Below, piece after piece: positions 56,138-64,000 of a stretch of 64,000 nucleotides of DNA. The first letter of the stretch is position 1; each line of letters begins with the position of its first letter. The notes below the pieces were generated by a model, which searched no databases, was not told where the DNA came from, and saw only the letters and a list, made by a program, of their open reading frames with translations. The position numbers and the translations under genes were made by a program. This DNA is from Melitaea cinxia (Eukaryota > Arthropoda > Insecta > Lepidoptera > Nymphalidae): NCBI RefSeq assembly GCF_905220565.1, contig NC_059406.1, positions 3,730,001 to 3,794,000 of the forward strand. The letters run 5' to 3'.

Positions 56138-56428
56138 CTAGCTGTGCCCGCAACTTCGTCCGCGTGGAATGGCATACCTTTTTCATTTATGAACCGATTA
56201 ACATGAAACAAATAGTAAGTGCTAGGTGAAGCTTACTAAAATATATTAGTGAAAACCACATCTAAATCGGATATGCCGTTTCTGAGATTAGCGTGCACAA
56301 ACGCACAGACAAACAGACAAAAATTCTGACAATCATTTTTTTTGGGTTCTATTTGCGTTGACGCTGACGTAAATTTTTTCTCATACATCTTCCATGTACA
56401 GACAGCGATCCGTTACATTTTTATTATA
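56138..56428 (-). mobile_element. Helitron-like element
   Basis: CTAG at 56138-56141 after A, then 'ctgtgcccgcaacttcgtcc'. The interior is the same subfamily as 2543-2878. The right end is degraded near 'attatatgtat'. Confidence 0.6.
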
Positions 56429-57729
56429 TGTATTTATTAAGTTAATATATTACAATCTTTTAATTTATTATAATATTGTCATTATCAAATTATTTGGTTT
56501 AAGAATATCAATTCATTACATAATTAAGATTCTTAGTGATATTTTCATTATATCTTCTGTATGGAAATAATAATAATATTTGTTATTTGTTACTTAAAAA
56601 TCTAGAGCAACTTATAATATGGTAATTTTACAATTATTTTCATTCTTTTAATTTTTATTTTCATTTTCATTTAAGTAACTTTAAAATATTTTAAACAAAC
56701 AGTTGGTCTTACATTATATGGGTCAGCAGTATATGAAGATTTTTAGTACGTTTTACGATGTCGGCACTTACATTATATCTCGCACAACCCAGACTGACAG
56801 CTGTGATCTAGCCGTGAAAAGTGGATCTCAGTAAGTAGTATGTAGCTTAGAATGAACGTTCATCCTTAGGTTTTCTTCTAATGAGACAACGCTACGGTTT
56901 TGAACAAGGAAGCGTTTAGCGGCGTAGCGTCTTGTACAGTTCGGCATGCATGGTAGCTTAGTGATTAAATTTTTTTTGCACTACAGTTTCAAATAGGGAT
57001 TTTACGAAAATTTTATAATTATTAGAGCTTATTACTAAGATTTTGCTGTTCGTACGTCTGTCTGTGTAATAGCACTCCATCTATCTGTATCTTTGAAATC
57101 ATAATAGTAAGACCATTTAAAATCTTCACTGTTTATGTACCAAAACGGTCGCTGTAGTGTCAAATAATAAAACGAATAAGGGAAGATGTGAATAAAGAGA
57201 TTTCGAAGTACCTATTTAGTCCTCAAGAAATATAGATATGCTTTTACCAATGACGGGGACAATAAATCTATCGATAAGACTGTTGCTAGCACTGGCCTGT
57301 ACATTCAAACAATCCCATTACGAACATCGTATCTATCAAAAAAAAAGTTAATTAATAAAAAATATTTTATTACTCGACCTTTTAACTGGGTTTAAATAAA
57401 ACAAGAGATGAAATTATAAATGTGAAATCATCTGTAAAAATGGCTGCCTATAAATGGATTCAGCTGATTCATAAGGAGCGCCTAAACTCCATGGCATCTC
57501 ATGTTCAATTAGGTACAAATACTAAATAAGGGTTAATCATTTAAACACCATCGTTTTTAAGGCTATAGTTTAAATACTTTCTTCTGTATTTAATCTAAAA
57601 CCAGTGTCGGCAAAGAACATTCTTACTTGGTGCAGTCGCCAGAGTACTTATTGACTTTTAAAACGACATAGTTAAAGAACTTTCAATACAATAATTGTTC
57701 ACAATTGGCTCAAAAATCTGTGAGGTACA
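56429..57729. other. Intergenic DNA, no gene recognised
   Basis: No supported gene on either strand. Confidence 0.3.
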
Positions 57730-58000
57730 ACTGAGGTAAGGCTTAGAAGGAAATTTCTTGCTCATAATATGGAACAGCCCGACTGGGATAGTAACTTGAC
57801 CTTACAGAAGGTCACAGCTAAATAATACAGTTTTCATGCAGTTTTGTGTTCCTAATGATGAGTAAGGTGACCAAAGCTCCTGAGGCAATTAAGGAGAGGG
57901 TCGGCAACGCGCTTGCGATGCTTTTGGTGTTCCAGACGTCTAGAAGCTACGGTAATCGCTTATCATCAGGAGAGCCGTACGCTTGTTGGCCGACCTAGTT
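57730..58000 (+). mobile_element. SINE family A
   Basis: From 'ctgaggtaaggcttagaagg' to 'gtacgcttgttggccgacct', moderately diverged. Confidence 0.65.
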
Positions 58001-59979
58001 ATATATAAAAAAGAACTTACGAAATTAGAAACACAAATAGCTTTAAAGGAATAATTTAGTTAATTAACCGTTTAGTCAATAAATGTTCTCGAGTAGTTGC
58101 TTGTTATCAACTAACGTAGTTTTTAAAAACATTGTAAGAGATACGAGTACAATATGAAAATAAAGGTAGAATTTCGTCATTTTTTAATTGTTAATATATC
58201 CTATGTTATACACTACTAACGGCTCTTAACAAGGGAAGTTATGCACAACTATCAAGACTTCTGGAATCATACATTCTTGAAACTATGGTCAGTGTCTTTA
58301 TAAAGAATTTTTCTTGCTAAATTGCTATTCATGTAGGAAAAAAAGGAACTGAAATAGTAAGATCATTAATAATCATATAAAAAAAATTAAACTTAAATAA
58401 AATACAAACGAAAAGCACACACATAAAACCAATTGATTTAATTCCAAATGATCATTCGCAAGAACATATCGTGAATGAACGATACTTCCGTCGAGAGGTT
58501 GACGATATCCGCAGGCGGTTGGAATCGGAACTACAGTAACTCTGCATCCTCGCGGGTAATGACTTCATCCGGTATCGATTTATTTGCTACTCTATCAGAG
58601 AAGTTGAATTTTTAACTACGTTACGAACTTCGCGGAAATACATCAAGTCTGTTCTAAACGGGAGTGTATAAATTACTTTATAAGCAGTGGCTTTCTACCC
58701 ATTCTTATCTAGTGGTAGGTGTTGGTATATCTATGCATGTATATGAATAACTATTTAGTACTCTTCATGTGTAATTATGTCAAAAATACTCAGTATGTTT
58801 TTTTGATAGTAATAAAGATTCGAATATTTCGGTGTTTAGACTAGCAAAAATGTATATTTTTAATAGTTTCTGAAGTGAGTTGAACCTTTTTTGTGTCTCC
58901 AAAAAGGTTATAAAAGATAACTTGTCAAACATTAATATAAATTTACACTTTTAGTAATATGTTATATCAGTTATAAGTCCAAAATCATGCTTACGCTTAA
59001 ACAAAATACTATGAAAATAGTTTCATTTGTTTCTTATGTTTAAAGATATTAACGTTTTAAAAATAATTTAATAAATATACAGTTTATATCGTACGAAAAT
59101 AAACAATTCATTATGAAGTATAAAATGCCTTTACATCTTTTAGAAAAAAATCCATTCGATTATCATGGAAGCAGTTTACTTTTGCCTAAAAATATTATAT
59201 TTACATGGTTTTATCTTAAAACAGTTTTATCATAAAGGAACGATGTTCCCTAAAACCTTTTGGATATGATAGCTGTTACTATACATTATGAGATTCGGTA
59301 ACGAACAAACCTTTACGCAAAAATGGTAATACATACACGTACTCATGCCTATGTATATATGAATTTAAGACAATTACATGAAGCCCTAATTTTATTGATT
59401 TTCAGACCCTGGAAGGAGGGTTAAATCCATCGTTAAAGGCTACGAGAGGTTTTCGGCGGGGTGATTTGATAAATATTCAAACAGCCGCCGATCGGACGTA
59501 ACAGACGAATGTATATGGGTAGTTGTGCGAAACAATATTAATTTATATTCGTCGCCAATATTATTGAAAGATGTATTACGATGTATATTTTTTCCCCAGA
59601 TTTTTTGTTCAAAATTGATTTATCTTTTGATTATTCTTGTAATTTTATCATCAAAATATCTTAAAATTTCAAAAACGGAAAAAATTGATAAATTCATGCT
59701 AATTACTTTTATTTAAAATTAGTTTCTTTTAATAGCGTGAAAATAAAGTAATAAAAATAATAAACGTCTCAAGGACTTTACATCTACAAAAATTTATGAA
59801 AAACTTAATCTCATTAAATAATGTTATTATAATCGTATTTTTAAACTTTTTTTCGTAAAATAATTTAATTCATGCGCGGCTGTCTGAAATTTTCGTAATG
59901 ATATAAATAAATGAGAAAATTTTCAGACTAAAGTACAACATGATTTGAATCATAGAATCGGAAGCCTACCCGTATTAAG
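58001..59979. other. Intergenic DNA, no gene recognised
   Basis: Two GC-richer islands (58470-58575 and 59405-59510) have no long open frame and match nothing I recognise. Confidence 0.35.
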
Positions 59980-60396
59980 CAGACTGATATATAATAAATA
60001 AATAAATAATAAGTAGATAAATATTAATAATAAGTATGTATTATATAATTAAAAAAACATAGGCTAAGTGTATATTGTAAGTAGATATATGGTAACTAGG
60101 AAATAAGTGTACATATATGATAACTAGCAAATAAGTGAAAATGTAGACATAGATAAGAAAAATAATAAAATGTTCAGAAATTATGAATGAATGAATGATG
60201 AGTGATCAAAGAGTACTTGTAAGGGAAAATACCGTCGGCGTCGGAACTTGTCTTAGTTTTACAAGGCAGTCACAGGACTGTCGATTTGTAGTTGTGCTGA
60301 AAAATCGCCTGTGGTACGTAATGCATGCATGCTTAACATAAGGCATGGGCATTTTGAGCCCGTGGATTTTAATTTAAAAAAAATCAGACTGATATA
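59980..60396 (+). mobile_element. Second copy of helicase-retroposon 3' end
   Basis: A perfect 12-bp duplication, CAGACTGATATA (59980-59991 and 60385-60396), flanks a 393-base insert ending in a short A run. The insert repeats features of the 3' UTR at 19094-19498: 'cataggctaagtgtatattg', the 'aataagtgtacatatat' tandem units, a 'catagataa' segment and the terminal 'gcatgggcattttgagcccg'. The middle (about 60180-60330) differs from the 19 kb copy, so the two come from different source variants. No coding part is included. Confidence 0.7.
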
Positions 60397-60771
60397 AATG
60401 TATGTGTAAAATCATCATAATTATATGAGACAACTAAAAATGTCATTATTTTTACAACACAAAGCGTAATGATTGCACAAAAAAGCAGCACAAACACGGG
60501 ACGAACCGAGACATGAAATCTGAATCGTAATGGAATATACTCGGTAAGACGAATCTTGTAAAAACATCGTTTAAAGTAAACGGAAGCCATACATTTTCAG
60601 GAAGAGTGCTGTAATTGCTTCCAAAGCACTGTGTCCTCCTTTCTGACAAATATCCTCATATGTCTTTAGTTCAAAGCAGAGCTGTAGAGATAGAAGAGAG
60701 ACGGGTGAAGGAATTTTAGTGATCCCTAAAGATTTGTATGCTACGTTTATTATTTTAAGCTTTTTGTAAAT
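60397..60771. other. Spacer, no gene recognised
   Basis: Overlapping short minus-strand frames at 60384-60885 have no recognisable domains. Confidence 0.3.
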
Positions 60772-60845
60772 TTCGGTAACAGACAAGTATATAAGATATA
60801 TGTCTGTTACCGAAGTATATAAGATATGAAGTATATAAGACATAT
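60772..60845. repeat. 14-bp-arm hairpin with three direct repeats
   Basis: TTCGGTAACAGACA (60772-60785) and its exact reverse complement (60801-60814) flank a 15-base spacer. The spacer unit 'aagtatataaga' recurs at about 60785, 60813 and 60829. Confidence 0.65.
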
Positions 60846-60967
60846 ATGAATTTTTTGCTCGTGTATATAATATAACGATTGCCACTAACGTTACCTTATA
60901 CTTCCTCCCTTTTTTTCTTCTTAATGTGAATTTTACTAATACTCAATTTTGGACACCTACAAACGTC

Positions 60968-61078
60968 TGCTCTTGTACGTCCTAAGGTTGGCTGGTAGAG
61001 AATGCTTTTAGCATTAAGCCCGTCTTTTGTACAATAATTTAATGTATTGTGCAATAAATTATTAATAATAATAATGAT
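60968..61078 (+). mobile_element. Diverged non-LTR retrotransposon 3' tail
   Basis: 'ggttggctggtagagaatgc', 'cattaagcccgtcttttgta' and 'gtgcaataaattattaataa' with an (ATA)n tail parallel the 3' UTR at 7790-8357, so it is probably a related LINE subfamily. Confidence 0.5.
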
Positions 61079-62791
61079 AAAAAGTTATTAATCATCATTA
61101 GTTAATTAAATTACAATAAAAATAATATTGTCAAACACCGTCCCGTTGGACAAGTTTGGACTTTTTCTTCTCAGTTGTGTTTAATTCTAAACTTAAATTA
61201 TTTTATATTTAATAATTTATTATTTAAATAATAGTCTTTATGGTTGTAGAATAATAACAGATTTCTGTTTCTTTAACTTTACAATATGTTTACTGAAGGT
61301 AAAAGATGGGGCAACGCCTTACGGAAGGAAAGGAGTGTGTTTACATAGATAGCTACGTAAATAGCAAATATTTTTGTTTGTGTGTGTCCCTTTTACACGA
61401 TTTGTAGTCTAAACAGTGTGATGTATTGTAATATATGAAGTGTCATGCTGTCCTTAAGTGTCGATTCATAATACTAGGAAAGTCGTTTTAATAAAACTTA
61501 TCGTAGTATTTGTTTTTTATATCAAATTTTATAAGATGAAATATATTCAATACTTAAAAGAACAAAACTATATAAAAAGGCATTGCAATATTATTACATA
61601 CAATCTAAAAAGACAGTAAAATCGAACAGGCAGCAACTGACCTCATCAGATGTATCTTACAAAAAATGCCCGAGTAAGGAGGGCAAACGTCGAGGCTTAT
61701 ACCCAAAAGGGCAAGGAAGACTTGATCGCAAAATATCATAACAATTACATATGAAGACCTTCAAATAAGCTTATTGTGGTACACAAAGGTTTCGGATATT
61801 TTGATATCATAATATTGAAATGGCGAATATTTTCTTATATATTTCGGAAATTAAATCTATGTATATATACCGATATACATAGTTATGTGAATATAATTAT
61901 GTCAAATTTATATAATCGAAAATTATCTTTCTGCTTTCTTCTTTATTATAGTTTTTAATTAGGTATACATTATATTGAACGTATTTAGTATTCTTACTTT
62001 ATTTATTTGTTTGAGAAGATTGGTATGAAATTGTTTTAAATTAATTAATAATTACGATGCATTTCTAACTTAGTCACAAATATAGACTTTATGAAATTAT
62101 GAAGATGTCATTGTTTTTATATCCTATCTAAAAATTGGCGCATTTGGGGAATTCAAAATTGAATATTCATCTCTCATATTTTCGTTACTTTTAATATTTG
62201 TTTGTCTGTCTATAAATGTTTGTGTGTAATGTTTGTTAATTGCAACTATTCTTATCATGAGTTGTTCGTTCGGTTTCAAGAAAATTCTCTATTTAGGGTT
62301 AAAAAGCGTTTCTGCATGTAAGCGTAAAAGAAAATACGTATTTCACGATCAAACATCAAAAGTTTAGTGGAACGTAAAGGTTTTATGAGTAAGAAGTTCA
62401 TAAGACGTTTTTATCTATACATATAATAAAATTGTAATGTCGTGTCGATATAATGGGTCATTCTTATGAACCAAACGTTACCATATTGGCGAGTAATTTT
62501 TGGATTATTGTATGCTATAAAAGACCCTTCAACGTTCCTGATTTTTTTTTGCTGAGTCGCAGCAGTTCTTGACTCGAAATATGTCAAAAATACAAATTAT
62601 GAAATTTAAGGAAAGTGTCTAGTTATTTAATTAGTTCAAATCATACTCAGTAAAGCGATTCGTAACATAACTTATTATACATATATTTCACTTCTTTATA
62701 ATGCTATCTTTAGGTACACTAAGTTTAAGTTCTAGTGGCCATTAATTATACAGATATAAAACAATATTGAAATATTGCTTGAATTTTGCTA
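61079..62791. other. Intergenic DNA, no gene recognised
   Basis: No supported gene or repeat. Confidence 0.3.
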
Positions 62792-63104
62792 CCGTTGGGG
62801 CAACGGTAACAGTAATGGTTTGTGGCTGTTGCGCTGGCGGTTCCTGGTTCGATCCCCGCACCTCACAAACATTTGTATTGGCCATACAGATGTTTGCCGT
62901 GGTCTGAGTGTTTGTGTAGACCTTCTGTGTCTCCCCTCCGTGCCTCGGAGAGCACGTTAAGCCGTCGGTCCCGGTTGTTATCATGTACATCTGACAGCGA
63001 TCGTTACTCATAGTAGGCAATATTTCCGCCAACCCGCATTAGAGTAGCATGGTGGATTAAGCTCTGAAGAGACCTATGCCCAGCAGTTGGATATTGCAGG
63101 CTGA
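62792..63104 (+). mobile_element. tRNA-headed SINE (family B), near full length
   Basis: Head with A-box-like 'gttggggcaacggtaacag' and B box 'ggttcgatccccgc' (62850-62863). The body is as at 37386. The 3' end is 'cagttggatattgcaggctg'. Confidence 0.75.
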
Positions 63105-63441
63105 AGTGTTGCTACCCTAGAACGCAGTCGTAACAACAAAATACGCGTAGCACCTAAACGATAGTCTTGTTATGAAAAACTATCGTGATAAGATACACGT
63201 ACTACTTCACATACGTGACTACTGACGTCAATTAATTAGATTAATGCAATTAGTGTAGAGGCCGTAGTGTAGTCGTAGCATAAACATGCATATGTACGAG
63301 ATTCATCAACACGTGATGTTACGCATATTAAACTGTTCTAGCTATAAATAAATCATTGTCTCCGTATGAAATACCGCACTATTATATTTATTTTATAAAA
63401 CAAGTTGATGCACGCGGTTTCTTGTATTGTATTGTTTGATT

Positions 63442-63672
63442 AGCCCGTTGGCGCAGTTTGTAGTGACACTGCTTTCTGTTCCGCGGGTTGCGGGTTCGAT
63501 TCCCGCATGAGTCCAGGTGTAATATTTGTATTTATATATGTATTGTTTCTATGCATATTTAAAAAAATATTTTAAAAGTCGGCTGTTAACTGTAACACAA
63601 GCATTGGCTTGCTTATCATAGGAACAGATGACCGTGTGTGTATGTTACAAGATATTTATTTATTTATTTATT
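63442..63672 (+). mobile_element. tRNA-headed SINE, family C
   Basis: A tRNA-like head (about 63442-63516) with A-box-like 'gttggcgcagtttgtagtg' and a strong B box 'gcgggttcgattcccgc' (63490-63506). The body, 'gtcggctgttaactgtaaca ... gatgaccgtgtgtg', recurs in reverse at 50016-50085. It ends in an (ATTT)n tail. The A box is degenerate for a tRNA gene and the body continues past the tRNA-like part, so this is a SINE rather than a tRNA gene. Confidence 0.7.
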
Positions 63673-63940
63673 GTGTTAGATAGGTAAGTTCTGAGAATAA
63701 AATTAAATAAAGGTTTACTTACAGTTAACATTAAATAAAACTGTTACTAGACTATACCTACTATAACTTGCGTTCATAATCTTTGTTAGTTTTACATCAC
63801 GCACATTATCAGCGTTTTAGAAGGTAGAGGTTGGAGCATATAAAAAGAGTCTGAGTCAAGACGCAGACCTTGGCAACAAATGGTTGAACTAATATAGCTT
63901 TATTATGGTACAAATTTGTCACTACAGCTATCGATTTAGC

Positions 63941-64000
63941 TTGTGATATCCCACTGCTGGATATAGGCCTTTTTCTCCGTGTAGGAGAAGGATTGTAGCT
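63941..64000 (-). mobile_element. SINE family B, running off the window end
   Basis: 'tgtgatatcccactgctgga ... gtaggagaaggattgtagct' is the 3' end of family B in reverse. The rest lies outside the window. Confidence 0.65.

Noticed and set aside
63442..63516. A possible tRNA gene with a strong B box
   Set aside because: The A box is degenerate and a SINE body follows directly, recurring in reverse at 50016-50085.

Overview
This is AT-rich eukaryotic DNA, almost certainly from a butterfly or moth. The case for Lepidoptera rests on several dispersed repeat families I recognise from lepidopteran genomes: tRNA-headed SINEs, a SINE whose 3' end copies an RTE-type LINE, Helitron-like elements with TC...CTAG ends, and a palindromic family with 'gacttcaaaaaaggagg' ends. 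Most of the window is repeats separated by AT-rich DNA in which I see no gene. I found no rRNA, no convincing functional tRNA gene, no CRISPR array and no bacterial-type operon.

Layout. 1-12.7 kb: Helitron-like elements, SINEs, palindromic repeats and a LINE 3' end. 12.7-15.0 kb: a complete Helitron-like element, then a 5'-truncated LINE with a long open reverse transcriptase frame. 16.1-19.5 kb: a SINE and then a sharply bounded 3.0-kb retroposon. It has 14-bp target-site duplications and a 16-base poly(A), and it encodes an alphavirus/virga-like superfamily 1 helicase behind an unrecognised N-terminal region. One in-frame UAG splits the reading frame. 20-34 kb: repeats, a decayed mariner fragment and unannotated AT-rich DNA. 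34.06-36.76 kb: the only cluster of host-type genes I can support, three single-exon frames for small three-pass membrane proteins that look like divergent BAP31/BAP29 relatives. The first two overlap by 8 bp (ATGATTAA). 37-64 kb: mostly repeats, including a second truncated RTE-type LINE at 45.3-46.9 kb, a twin-primed inverted SINE at 51 kb, and at 60 kb a second, truncated copy of the 3' end of the helicase retroposon with its own 12-bp target-site duplication.

The two most unusual things are these. First, a viral-type helicase transcript behaves like a transposable-element family: it is poly(A)-tailed, flanked by target-site duplications and present at two loci in 64 kb. Second, there is a tandem group of fast-diverging BAP31-like membrane proteins with an overlapping, possibly dicistronic pair. 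Everything is read by eye. Family assignments rest on motifs and remembered family features, not on database searches.
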